NCBI GenBank assembly: GCA_964646785.1
Contig: CAZYGU010000006.1
Location: 1 to 33,516, forward strand
Origin: JBGTNQ01 sp964646785
GTDB taxonomy: Bacteria; Patescibacteriota; Minisyncoccia; Phycocordibacterales; Zambryskibacteraceae
Reading direction: 5' to 3'
DNA length: 33,516 nt
How positions within the stretch are numbered: the stretch's first letter is position 1; each line of letters begins with the position of its first letter. This document shows positions 7,166-15,221 of the stretch, in pieces. The position numbers and the translations under genes are program-made. The notes under the pieces were generated by a model. That model was not told where the DNA came from. It ran no database searches and was given only the letters and a program-made list of their open reading frames with translations.

Positions 7166-8002
7166 ATGCCTGTAGTTACATCGCCCCAAAAAGCGATCCA
7201 GTCCGAACAAAAACTCTTTCGTTTTCAAATCAAAAGAGTTGCCTTACTTTCGTTTTCAGCCTTTGGCCTTTGGATTATTGAACAGATAGCACCTGCGTTC
7301 TTCAACTACCCTTTTTTCACATGGGGTGGCTGGGAATCCGTGCAGAAGTTCTGGCCACTGTTTGCGTACTGCATTGGACTCAGCCTACTGATCGAGTTTG
7401 CTGGTTTCCCTAAACGAACAATTCCTCGAAGGGATAACGTAAGGTTGCTAGGGTGGGAAATCGCCACCTCAACTCTTGCGGGTTTTTGGGAAGAGCTTGG
7501 TTTCCGCTGGATATACATTTGTTACGCAATGCTAAGTATTGTCGTAATGAATTGGATATTCGGTACTTTCCTCGCTTGGGTCCTAGCGGCATTCTGCCTG
7601 ATTGGGTCACTCGTACTCTGGAATGATAAGGAGAGAGTTTTTGCAGGCATAGCACTTTGCGGTGCAATACTTGCGGGACTCTTTGCGTTCTACGTAAATC
7701 CGGTGTACTTAATCTATCAAGGTTTTGTGTGGGTTATTCATTACTCCACCTTCACCTTGATGGATCCAGTCTTTCAGAGCAACCTTACACCTTTGTTTCT
7801 TTTCGGATCAGTTGCTGCAAATGCAACGTTCCGTGACGGACATAAATACCAAGGGTTATTTGGTTTTGTGAATTCGTGGTTTTGTGGGATGGTGCTGCTT
7901 TATGCCACGATCACATACGGCCTCTGGACAGCGGTAGTTGTGCACGCACTCTATGACATCGCGATTGGAGTTATCCGATTCGCATTTCAAAAAACACACT
8001 AG
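7166..8002 (+). CDS. CPBP-family intramembrane metalloprotease-like protein (Abi/CAAX-like)
   Basis: This 278-residue protein has about seven to eight membrane segments. It carries the CPBP motif-1 signature EExxxR (Glu109, Glu110, Arg114 in FWEELGFRW). A His-containing loop follows (FRDGHKYQG), and a C-terminal HxxxD appears at His260-Asp264 (VVHALYDIA). These are the presumed zinc ligands of the family, which includes CAAX prenyl proteases and bacteriocin-immunity proteins. Motif 2 is less canonical (GHKYQG instead of F-x-x-x-H in a helix), so activity is probable but not assured. It is a monocistronic gene with a strong promoter, strong ribosome-binding site and terminator. Its substrate is unknown. 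Confidence 0.8.
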   Translation: MPVVTSPQKAIQSEQKLFRFQIKRVALLSFSAFGLWIIEQIAPAFFNYPFFTWGGWESVQKFWPLFAYCIGLSLLIEFAGFPKRTIPRRDNVRLLGWEIATSTLAGFWEELGFRWIYICYAMLSIVVMNWIFGTFLAWVLAAFCLIGSLVLWNDKERVFAGIALCGAILAGLFAFYVNPVYLIYQGFVWVIHYSTFTLMDPVFQSNLTPLFLFGSVAANATFRDGHKYQGLFGFVNSWFCGMVLLYATITYGLWTAVVVHALYDIAIGVIRFAFQKTH

Positions 8003-8008
8003 TTCATC

Positions 8009-8038
8009 TCTCGCACGACACAATCGTGCGAGATTTTT
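8009..8038 (+). terminator. Terminator of the CPBP-type gene
   Basis: TCTCGCACGA (8009-8018) pairs with TCGTGCGAGA (8024-8033), followed by TTTTT. Confidence 0.9.
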
Positions 8039-8042
8039 ATGT

Positions 8043-8072
8043 AAAAAAGAGCGCCCATATCGGACGCTCTTT
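8043..8072 (-). terminator. Terminator of the minus-strand gene at 8083
   Basis: On the minus strand AGAGCGTCC pairs with GGGCGCTCT (one mismatch or bulge), followed by TTTTTT. It is back to back with the plus-strand terminator at 8009-8038. Confidence 0.75.
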
Positions 8073-8082
8073 CCTAACACTA

Positions 8083-8424
8083 TCATCGAGGATTTTTTTC
8101 TTCTTCGTACGGTTTCCCGTTACTTGCAAGTGTATACCCACGACCATATGGACCCATCAAATGTCCACTGATTTCACGATGCTCAACGAAGTCATCATAT
8201 CCCCTTCGATGCTCCTGTTTTTTGTACTCAAGATCTTCTGGTGTACCTGGAAGGATCACTCTGTACTGAACAGGAGAATTACCAAGCACACCTTCGAGTA
8301 AACGACTCATAAAATTATGATAACTACTCTCATCGCCAGCATTCGAAAGAATCTGGAAATGCCTCACGATATAGAATAGTTCAGCCGGTGTTCTTGGTTT
8401 CGAACCCCGAATAGCATCCGCGAC
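8083..8424 (-). CDS. Hypothetical protein, N-terminus lost in the assembly gap
   Basis: The frame stays open from the stop at 8083 up to the edge of the N run at 8424, giving at least 114 residues; the true start lies in or beyond the gap. The visible sequence begins VADAIRGSKPRTPAELFYIV, continues through a helical part (NFMSRLLEGVLG) and a strand-like part (VQYRVILPGTPEDLEYK), and ends with a polar tail (YTLASNGKPYEEEKNPR). I do not recognise the family. The short membrane protein at 8566-8748 lies upstream on the same strand, so the two may be co-transcribed. The gap length is a placeholder, so the frame cannot be followed across it. Confidence 0.6.
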   Translation of the reverse strand, partial: VADAIRGSKPRTPAELFYIVRHFQILSNAGDESSYHNFMSRLLEGVLGNSPVQYRVILPGTPEDLEYKKQEHRRGYDDFVEHREISGHLMGPYGRGYTLASNGKPYEEEKNPR

Positions 8425-8524
8425 NNNNNNNNNNNNNNNNNNNNNNNNNNNNNNNNNNNNNNNNNNNNNNNNNNNNNNNNNNNNNNNNNNNNNNNNNNNN
8501 NNNNNNNNNNNNNNNNNNNNNNNN
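8425..8524. other. Assembly gap (100 N)
   Basis: Exactly 100 undetermined bases, the usual placeholder for a scaffold gap of unknown length. It interrupts the gene at 8083. Confidence 0.98.
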
Positions 8525-8565
8525 CAATCAAACTACCCTTCTTGCATGTGGTAGTCAAGAAAATG

Positions 8566-8748
8566 TTATTGATTCAAATCAACATCTTGAACAAGAGTGT
8601 CGTCAACCTGAATTTGATTTGCATTATGTTTATTTGAAAAGTATTGAGTAGTAGCAAGCAAAACTAAACTTGCAAATACAATCCCAAGAAATCCAAAGAA
8701 AAACTTAAAGAAGGTATTATCGAAATATTTAAGCATTACAGTAATCAT
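8566..8748 (-). CDS. Small single-pass membrane protein
   Basis: This 60-residue protein has one hydrophobic segment (residues ~14-33, FFKFFFGFLGIVFASLVLLA) and a polar acidic C-terminus (QIQVDDTLVQDVDLNQ) that should lie on one side of the membrane. No family is recognised. The ribosome-binding site is weak. It precedes the gap-broken gene at 8083 on the same strand and follows the promoter-side region next to the terminator at 8791-8823. Coding status rests on the clear membrane segment and position. Confidence 0.5.
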   Translation of the reverse strand: MITVMLKYFDNTFFKFFFGFLGIVFASLVLLATTQYFSNKHNANQIQVDDTLVQDVDLNQ

Positions 8749-8790
8749 ACCACTCGCTTACATGTTTTTTCCAGAGTATTCTTGGACAAC

Positions 8791-8823
8791 AAAAAACCAC
8801 CACGCTTTCGCGGGTGGTTTTTT
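8791..8823 (-). terminator. Terminator after the surface-layer-like gene (bidirectional)
   Basis: AAAAAACCACC (8791-8801) pairs with GGTGGTTTTTT (8813-8823), with CG/CG inner pairs. It gives a T run on both strands and closes the large gene at 8877-10802. Confidence 0.85.
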
Positions 8824-8876
8824 GTTTGCTTGTACTTACCTAACCGAAGTCATGTAAGAACGCGCGAGTAACTAGA

Positions 8877-10802
8877 CTACGGAAGGCTTACACTTGAAGT
8901 TCTCCAGTTGGTCTGACCAGACATGAAGGTTGAAGAGTTAGCTGTTCCAGAAGCATCTGCCCAGTTGATTCTTTCGAGACCAATTGAGTAAGATCCTCCA
9001 GTTACAAGAGATCCTGCAGCAAGACGTCCGTCCATCTGGAATGATACTGGAATAGTAACTTCCTGATCTTCTTGGAGCGTAAAGCTACCTGAAACTGGAC
9101 TGTTGTTTACAACTCCTGATGAAGGAACTGTAAAGTCAGTTGTAGAAGCAACAGCAGGGTTGTTTGCAGCACCACCAAGGTAAACGATGAATGATCGGCC
9201 AGAAGCTGAAGCATTCGTTACCATTGGAGTAGCTGAAGCGTTACTACCGAAGCTAATAGCACTTCCTACAGCCTTAACATGCAACTGGAAGCTTGCGAGA
9301 GCTGTTGATGTTGAAGTGTTGTTTTGAGAAGCAGTAGTTGACTTCGTGATTGTTGGAGTTCCAACAAGTGTGAAGACTGGTCCTGCATTTCTAACAAGGA
9401 AGCTGTTTGAAGTAGCTGATCCTGACTTAGATACACTATCCCCAACTGTGTTTTCAGCTGTAAGACCACTGTTTGCTACAGAAGCAGTAATAGTTGTCTG
9501 AACTGAAGAAGCAGATCGGATATCAGCCTTCAAAGTGAAGGTCTTAGTTGTATCCTTTGGAATTGAGTAATCAATGTCAGAGAAGGTTGCTGTTGAACCT
9601 GAAACTGAAGCTGAACCAATCTGAGTACTACCTACATACAAGTATGTAGATGATGCTGTTGCAGCACCTGCTGATCGGTTAACTGTAGCTACAAGGTCAG
9701 TAAGCAATACTTTGTCTTTATCAGCCTTGATGTCGAAGGTCAAAAGTGTAACCTGATCAAGCTCGTTGTTGTTTGCACCGTCAGCTGCAATAACTTCCTG
9801 TGTCAACGGATTGTTTACGTTTGTAGACAAAGTAAGTGATGCGCTGTCAGCCAAGTTTGCACTGATTGACAAACTCTTTGTGATTGAAGTGTCACCGCCG
9901 TATTGGTCGATGCCAGCTCCGTCAACTCCACGAACTCCTTGTGATGCAAGTCGTACTGTGTAAGGTGAGTTTGCGATATCAGTTGAATCAACAGCTGAAC
10001 GAACATCCATCTTGATTGTCAAAGTCTTTGTAGTGTCTTTAGCAACTACATAGTTGAAACCAGCAAGAGTGATGTAGTAATTTGATCCATCCTTTACAAC
10101 GTTAGTTGAGTTCAAGTCCATTGATGCAAGGGTGTTACCGTTCTCATCAACAACATATACCTTTGAGTAAATCTTGTTGTAAAGAGTTGTAGCAGTTCCG
10201 AGATCAAGCTTTACTCTCTGGATAGCGATATCAGAGTTCTGAGCCTTTGCTTTGAAAGCAAGAGCTGAAACCTTTGAGTCACCCTCGTATACAGTACCTC
10301 CAGAAACTGGAGCTGATGTAATAGTAAGAGTTCCTTCTACTCCAGGAGTAGTGATACCTGTTGATCCACCGGTTGTTCCACCAGTAGTTCCTCCAGTTGT
10401 TGTTCCACCAGCCATTGCGTTAACAGCAGCTCGTGACTTAGGACCGAAGTATCCAGCAGCAGGAGTGATTCCTACTGATGCTTGCCAAGCTGCAACTGCA
10501 TTCTTGGTAAGAGTTCCGAAGTATCCCATAGCAACACCTGCTGGCATTGTAAGGAAGCCTTTCATAACTAAAATCTTTTGGAGTTCAGTTACATCCTGAC
10601 CTTTTGAACCAACAGTCAAATCTGTTGAGAACGAAAAGCCATTAGTTGTTGTTGTGCCGCCTGAAAGCGCAGCAAGCTGTGCTTGTAATTGAGCAATCAT
10701 TGCCTGGAGATCAGCAACAGTAGCAGCCTGTGTTGAAACAGGAGCAACTGTGAAGGTCGCAGCCAATGCGATTGCGAGCAAACCTACGTAAAATTTTTGC
10801 AT
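8877..10802 (-). CDS. Secreted surface-layer-like protein with peptidoglycan-binding domain
   Basis: This 641-residue protein has a signal peptide (residues 1-26, cut near TQA-AT) and a short Leu/Gln coiled coil (ADLQAMIAQLQAQLAAL, ~30-46). A PG-binding-1 domain follows (~60-130, GSKGQDVTELQKIL, GYFGTLTKNAVAAWQ, AAGYFGPKSRAAVNAM), then a Gly/Thr linker (~131-148). About 490 residues of Ser/Thr-rich beta domains come next, with a repeated pattern (VPKDTTKTFTLKADIRS versus VAKDTTKTLTIKMDVRS). I see no cysteine. This is what an S-layer or major surface protein looks like: it would bind the wall through the N-terminal domain and assemble outside. The ATG lacks a clear Shine-Dalgarno site but follows a 415-nt structured leader, suggesting high, stabilised expression. 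Confidence 0.85.
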   Translation of the reverse strand: MQKFYVGLLAIALAATFTVAPVSTQAATVADLQAMIAQLQAQLAALSGGTTTTNGFSFSTDLTVGSKGQDVTELQKILVMKGFLTMPAGVAMGYFGTLTKNAVAAWQASVGITPAAGYFGPKSRAAVNAMAGGTTTGGTTGGTTGGSTGITTPGVEGTLTITSAPVSGGTVYEGDSKVSALAFKAKAQNSDIAIQRVKLDLGTATTLYNKIYSKVYVVDENGNTLASMDLNSTNVVKDGSNYYITLAGFNYVVAKDTTKTLTIKMDVRSAVDSTDIANSPYTVRLASQGVRGVDGAGIDQYGGDTSITKSLSISANLADSASLTLSTNVNNPLTQEVIAADGANNNELDQVTLLTFDIKADKDKVLLTDLVATVNRSAGAATASSTYLYVGSTQIGSASVSGSTATFSDIDYSIPKDTTKTFTLKADIRSASSVQTTITASVANSGLTAENTVGDSVSKSGSATSNSFLVRNAGPVFTLVGTPTITKSTTASQNNTSTSTALASFQLHVKAVGSAISFGSNASATPMVTNASASGRSFIVYLGGAANNPAVASTTDFTVPSSGVVNNSPVSGSFTLQEDQEVTIPVSFQMDGRLAAGSLVTGGSYSIGLERINWADASGTANSSTFMSGQTNWRTSSVSLP

Positions 10803-11229
10803 ATTAATCTAATTTGAACGATACCAAACTCCCGATTATTAATAAGTGAGGGAATCTGATATCGATTGTGACTTCATGAAAAGATTTCTCTATATCATGA
10901 AGTCGAAAACCTTATAAACAATTTAATAATAACTCTATACAACTCCCCGTCTCACTTTGACTGGGGATCTTTTTATCTTCTAGGACTTTCCTAAAAGGCA
11001 AAAAGATCCCAAATCAAATCGACGCGAGACGAGAAGAGAGTTGACGAAATGAAGGGACATTCTATCTATATCAACCGTAATCCGAAATATTCAGAATTCA
11101 GAAATGTTTTTTCTCTCTATGAAATTTTCAACGTGCAATCACTCGGCTTATCAGTCTTCACAGACGTACAGTAATCCCGTTTCTTACGAACATAAAAGAA
11201 CGATGTGTTCTTTATGTAGGACTATTATA
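10803..11229 (-). promoter_or_regulatory. Promoter and long structured 5' UTR of the surface-layer-like gene
   Basis: No gene is supported between 10803 and 11373. A minus-strand promoter TTTCCA (11252-11247), 17 nt, TATAAT (11229-11224) predicts a start near 11217, leaving a ~415-nt leader. It contains a nested hairpin: CGTCTC (10948-10953) with GAGACG (11026-11031), enclosing GGGATCTTTTT (10964-10974) with AAAAAGATCCC (11000-11010) and an inner TAGGA/TCCTA. A second hairpin lies at 10870-10904 (GACTTCATG / CATGAAGTC). Long stable leaders are typical of S-layer mRNAs, where they extend mRNA life; that role here is inferred. Confidence 0.6.
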
Positions 11230-11373
11230 GTACGGCTAAAAAGTACTGGAAACAAAACCGTGTGGATAACCGTGACTTATAGAGTAAAAACACTATAGGC
11301 AACAGTACACTGAATACTACACCATAGAGGCATAAAGTCAACAGTAGAGCCACCAGATCCCCGATACTCAACT

Positions 11374-12282
11374 TTATACCAAGCTGTATCGAGTCCATCT
11401 GCGCTCCCCTTCTTTTTTCAAAATTCCTTCAGAAACGAGAGCTAGGAGTTCACGCTGCAAGGTCTTTTCACTACAATCATGAACAACCTCAGCAACATCC
11501 TTTACCATAATGTCCTTTTTACGCTTCAATAGATTAATAATAATACTCTGTCTTTTGTTCTTTTTAACAGCGACAGGTCCAAATTCTTTAAGTTTATGGC
11601 TATTTACTTGAGGAACAGGTGCAGACTGTACTTGTAGAGGTTCACTTTGTAAAAATGGAGCTTTTAGAGATTGAGTTTTGTCTTTTATAAAAGTCTCACG
11701 CGATACCTGATTACCAATCACGCTTGTTTTCTCGTTCAAAGACATTATACCCTCCTCAATACCTTTGATGTGCTGAATATCAGGAAGAGATATTTCATCA
11801 ATTTCATCATGAAAAAATGGACTTTTCAGAAGTGGATCCGATTTTGATTTCTCAATAATCATTGCGTGAATATGAGTAAGCAAAGAGTGGAATTCCTTCT
11901 TTAAAATAGCAATGTTCATTTCTGACACCATACCAGCAAATGATGCAACCTCAAGCAACGAAACTATCTCGAGAATATTCTCACGCAAGGATGTTTCAAT
12001 GAATTCCTGATTTGCAGAATTACCATCTTTAAGGTCAATATTGAGTCTCAGTAAACTCATCCCTAGTCGTCTCAACGACCACTTTACCGGTTCTTCATTA
12101 GGTAAAAAATTAGTGAGCATGTAGACAGCAGCCACAAGTTTTTTAATTTTTTGATGCGCAAAAACAAAACTTTTGTCTTTAGTGAAGAAAGATATTGGCT
12201 CAAAAGCTTTTGATACAGATGTATTATTACTTACATCACTATTTTGGCTTATATTTTTGTCTGATGGAGTTAATGATTCCAT
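11374..12282 (-). CDS. Winged-helix protein, uncharacterised, probable autoregulator
   Basis: This 302-residue protein has a C-terminal winged-helix domain (~240-302: KRQSIIINLLKRKKDIMVKDVAEVV, then SEKTLQRELLALVSEGIL and a wing RRWTRYSL) of the DeoR/FaeA-like type. The N-terminal ~150 residues are helical, with a hydrophobic core (ILEIVSLLEVASFAGMVSE), and are joined by a polar linker (~180-235). Proteins of this layout recur in Patescibacteria genomes without assigned function. Two direct repeats (ATGTCCTTT on the plus strand) straddle its own -35 box, suggesting that it or a relative represses this promoter. It lies alone between the surface-layer-like gene and ftsK. Confidence 0.7.
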   Translation of the reverse strand: MESLTPSDKNISQNSDVSNNTSVSKAFEPISFFTKDKSFVFAHQKIKKLVAAVYMLTNFLPNEEPVKWSLRRLGMSLLRLNIDLKDGNSANQEFIETSLRENILEIVSLLEVASFAGMVSEMNIAILKKEFHSLLTHIHAMIIEKSKSDPLLKSPFFHDEIDEISLPDIQHIKGIEEGIMSLNEKTSVIGNQVSRETFIKDKTQSLKAPFLQSEPLQVQSAPVPQVNSHKLKEFGPVAVKKNKRQSIIINLLKRKKDIMVKDVAEVVHDCSEKTLQRELLALVSEGILKKEGERRWTRYSLV

Positions 12283-12341
12283 AAAGTATGACTTTTATAA
12301 GTTAAAGGAAAATACTTAATGTCTTATATTTTGACCTTTTT

Positions 12342-12381
12342 AGTGTACCATGTCCTTTAAAATAAATCAAGTATGTCCTTT
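12342..12381 (-). promoter_or_regulatory. Promoter of the wHTH gene with two operator-like direct repeats
   Basis: On the minus strand TTGATT (12370-12365), a 17-nt spacer and TACACT (12347-12342) form the promoter. The 9-mer AAAGGACAT (minus strand) occurs twice, at 12350-12358 inside the spacer and at 12373-12381 just upstream of the -35. The copies are 23 bp apart, about two turns of the helix. That placement is typical of a repressor operator. Confidence 0.55.
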
Positions 12382-12504
12382 ATACAGAAATATGGCTTAT
12401 TTGCTCACTTAATTTACTTTCATTTTTTTGGGTTTTCCACAGTACTTGTTTTATGATCATGTTACTTCAGACTGTGTTTACATCTAAAATGGATTGCCCT
12501 CATG

Positions 12505-12513
12505 TGGTATAAT
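12505..12513 (+). promoter_or_regulatory. Extended -10 promoter of the ftsK-recA unit
   Basis: TGGTATAAT is a TGn-extended perfect -10 box with no good -35. The predicted start is near 12520, about 30 nt before the ftsK start codon. The rest of 12283-12550 holds no gene. Confidence 0.6.
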
Positions 12514-12550
12514 TCTGAAAACTAGCCACTAAATTAATACATTTTCTTAT

Positions 12551-14749
12551 ATGGGCAGAAGAAAAAAAGAGGAGGAAAAAACTCCCAAAATAAACTTTTT
12601 TGAGCAATTAAAAGAAGAGACACTTCAGGGAGTTTTTAGTGTTATTTTCTTTGTCCTTGGTATCTTTTTTATTCTTGCTGCTTTCGGAAAGGCAGGTAGG
12701 GTTGGAGGTAGTGTGTTCTATTTTTTTAAGTCAGTCCTTTTTGGATATGGATACTATCTTCTTCCTATTTTATTTTTTGTTTTATGTGCATCTTTCTTTC
12801 AAGGAATTAAAAGAAAATTTGCCCTTACTCAATCAGTTGGTAGTACTCTCTTTTTTGTTTCTGCACTAGGACTCATAGCTATCATGATTACTGACGGAGG
12901 AGGTATGATTGGTAACTTCATTGCACATCCACTCATTTCCCTTTTTGATGTCTACGCCACCTGCATCCTTCTTGTGGCACTTCTTATCATCTCGTTTCTC
13001 ATAACATTTGATACAGCACTTCATATTGATTTCATTGCTGGAATAAAAAAACTTTTGGGTAAAAAACCAAAAGTTGAACTTGAACATGTTCCAGTTATTA
13101 AAGTCGGAAACGAAGAGGTCAATACTGACGAAGAGGAAGAAGTTCCAACTATGGAAAAAGTAAGGAAAGCTCTCAAAAAGGAAATGGAGCACAAACCTGC
13201 TGAAGATGATTTTATTGCACCAAAACCCCGTAATATTTCACTTACACCATTCACTCCTCCACCACTTTCTCTTCTTGAACGCGACAGCGGAAAACCTGGA
13301 GTTGGTGATGTAAAGGCAAACGCAAACATCATTAAGAGAACTCTTCAAAACTTTGGCATCATCGTAGAAATGGATGAGGTCTCTATTGGACCATCAGTAA
13401 CACGATATGCACTCAAGCCAGCAGAGGGTGTCAAACTATCAAAGATTCTTGGACTGCAGAATAACCTCGAACTTGCACTTGCAGCACATCCTGTTCGTAT
13501 CGAGGCTCCAATCCCGGGAATGTCCCTTGTTGGTATTGAGATTCCAAACACCACCAAAACTACAGTAGGTCTCGGAAGTCTTCTTGCGGAAGCTGAATTC
13601 CAGCAATCAGATAAACCTCTCCTCGTTTCAGTAGGTAAAGGAATTTCAGGAAAATCATTCTTTGCAAACATTGCTAAGATGCCTCACATGCTCATCGCAG
13701 GTGCAACAGGATCAGGAAAATCAGTAACAATCCATACTCTTATCGCTTCACTCCTCTACCGAAACCACCCAGACAATCTCAAGTTCATTATGATTGATCC
13801 AAAAAGAGTAGAACTTACTCTATATAATGGAATCCCTCATCTCTTAACTCCAGTCATTACTGAAGCAAAGAAAGCAATCCTTGCACTTAAGTGGGCTGCA
13901 AAAGAAATGGACCGCCGGTATGACGTTCTTGAAGGTAAATCCGTACGAGATATTGAGTCGTACCATAAAACAATACTTGAACCTGCAGTTCAAAGAGTTC
14001 GCAGCGGAAAAACAAGTCCTGATGAGGAACTTCCAGAAACAATGCCGTACATGGTAGTAATGATCGACGAGCTCGCCGATATCATGCAGGCATATCCTCG
14101 AGAACTTGAGTCAGCGATTGTACGTCTAGCACAGATGAGTCGCGCAGTCGGTATACACTTGGTACTTTCTACCCAGAGGCCATCGGTAAATGTTATTACT
14201 GGCCTCATTAAGGCTAATGTCCCCTCTCGTATTGCTCTGCAAGTTGCATCTCAAATTGACTCACGCACGATTCTTGATCAGGCAGGGGCAGAAAAACTTC
14301 TTGGGGCTGGAGACATGCTGTTCATGACTGGTGAAATGTCCAAACCTCAACGTGTACAATCTGCTTATGTCTCAGAAAATGAATTGAAGAAGCTGGTAAA
14401 ATTCCTTGTGGAAAATTATGAAAATGAAATTCCAAATGAAATAGATTTTACTCAAGGAAGTGGCAACAAAAATTCTCTCTTTGAAGCAAATCTTGAAGAC
14501 GACAGTGACGAAGATGATTTATATGAGGACGCACGAGAAGTAGTTATTGCAGCAGGAAAAGCATCAACATCATATCTTCAAAGAAAACTAGGTGTGGGGT
14601 ATGCTCGTGCAGCACGTCTTATGGATATGCTAGAAGAACGAGGAGTAGTGGGACCTGGATCTGGCTCAAAACCACGAGAAGTTCTCGAGCGCTCGAGTGA
14701 TACCAATAGCCCTTCAGGATTAGGTACGGACGAATTTGGTCATGAATAA
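12551..14749 (+). CDS. ftsK: DNA translocase FtsK/SpoIIIE
   Basis: This 732-residue protein has four N-terminal membrane segments (roughly residues 31-50, 73-93, 103-120 and 132-158) and an acidic linker (~180-215). The FtsK motor domain has Walker A at 384-391 (GATGSGKS) and Walker B ending at Asp506 (VVMIDELADIM), followed by LSTQRPSVNVITGLIKAN and an arginine-rich sensor region. The C-terminal ~65 residues form the winged-helix gamma domain (SYLQRKLGVGYARAARLMDMLEERGVVGP) that reads KOPS-like sequences. It pumps chromosome DNA through the division septum. Length and order are standard for a short-linker FtsK. Its end overlaps the next gene by 14 nt, implying translational coupling. Confidence 0.97.
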   Translation: MGRRKKEEEKTPKINFFEQLKEETLQGVFSVIFFVLGIFFILAAFGKAGRVGGSVFYFFKSVLFGYGYYLLPILFFVLCASFFQGIKRKFALTQSVGSTLFFVSALGLIAIMITDGGGMIGNFIAHPLISLFDVYATCILLVALLIISFLITFDTALHIDFIAGIKKLLGKKPKVELEHVPVIKVGNEEVNTDEEEEVPTMEKVRKALKKEMEHKPAEDDFIAPKPRNISLTPFTPPPLSLLERDSGKPGVGDVKANANIIKRTLQNFGIIVEMDEVSIGPSVTRYALKPAEGVKLSKILGLQNNLELALAAHPVRIEAPIPGMSLVGIEIPNTTKTTVGLGSLLAEAEFQQSDKPLLVSVGKGISGKSFFANIAKMPHMLIAGATGSGKSVTIHTLIASLLYRNHPDNLKFIMIDPKRVELTLYNGIPHLLTPVITEAKKAILALKWAAKEMDRRYDVLEGKSVRDIESYHKTILEPAVQRVRSGKTSPDEELPETMPYMVVMIDELADIMQAYPRELESAIVRLAQMSRAVGIHLVLSTQRPSVNVITGLIKANVPSRIALQVASQIDSRTILDQAGAEKLLGAGDMLFMTGEMSKPQRVQSAYVSENELKKLVKFLVENYENEIPNEIDFTQGSGNKNSLFEANLEDDSDEDDLYEDAREVVIAAGKASTSYLQRKLGVGYARAARLMDMLEERGVVGPGSGSKPREVLERSSDTNSPSGLGTDEFGHE

Positions 14750-15185
14750 CACACGAAGAAAGATCAAAGCAGGCCTTTTTTTCCTTGGTATTGTCACTCT
14801 TATTGTTTACGCTCTCTTTCAATCCAAAAACCTTATTGAAGGACCCCGGATAACAATTATTGAACCCCTAAACGGCTCAACCTTAACCTACGATTTAGTT
14901 CGGATTCGTGGAACAGCGAAGAATATCGCTTACATTAGACTAAATGACAGGCAAATATTCATTAATAATGCTGGAGAATTCGAAGAAAAATTGCTGGTCT
15001 CCCCCGGCTACTCTATAATAAAGCTGACTGGCCAGGATAAGTTTGGGAAAATTGATGAGCATTTTATTCATCTATATCTTCCCTCACATATTGTTCCTCC
15101 TATTGAAGATATAAAGCGTGCGACCACTACAAGTGGCGAACGAACTGAAACGAGTAGCACAAGCTCGTCGACGCTTCAGCAATAA
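14736..15185 (+). CDS. Single-pass membrane protein with an extracytoplasmic beta-sandwich (glucodextranase-B/PKD-like)
   Basis: This 149-residue protein has an N-terminal signal anchor (residues ~7-27, KAGLFFLGIVTLIVYALF). One beta-sandwich domain follows (~36-115): PLNGSTLTYDLVRIRGTAKN, IRLNDRQIFINNAGEFEEKL and LVSPGYSIIKLTGQDKFGK. This is the pattern of Big/glucodextranase-B-type domains found in extracellular proteins. The last ~30 residues are a Ser/Thr-rich tail. It overlaps the ftsK end by 14 nt and precedes recA by about 36 nt, so it is probably co-expressed with both. A role at the division site is only suggested by context. Confidence 0.75.
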   Translation: MVMNNTRRKIKAGLFFLGIVTLIVYALFQSKNLIEGPRITIIEPLNGSTLTYDLVRIRGTAKNIAYIRLNDRQIFINNAGEFEEKLLVSPGYSIIKLTGQDKFGKIDEHFIHLYLPSHIVPPIEDIKRATTTSGERTETSSTSSSTLQQ

Positions 15186-15221
15186 GAAAACAAAACTGGA
15201 ATTTAATTAACCATACATACA

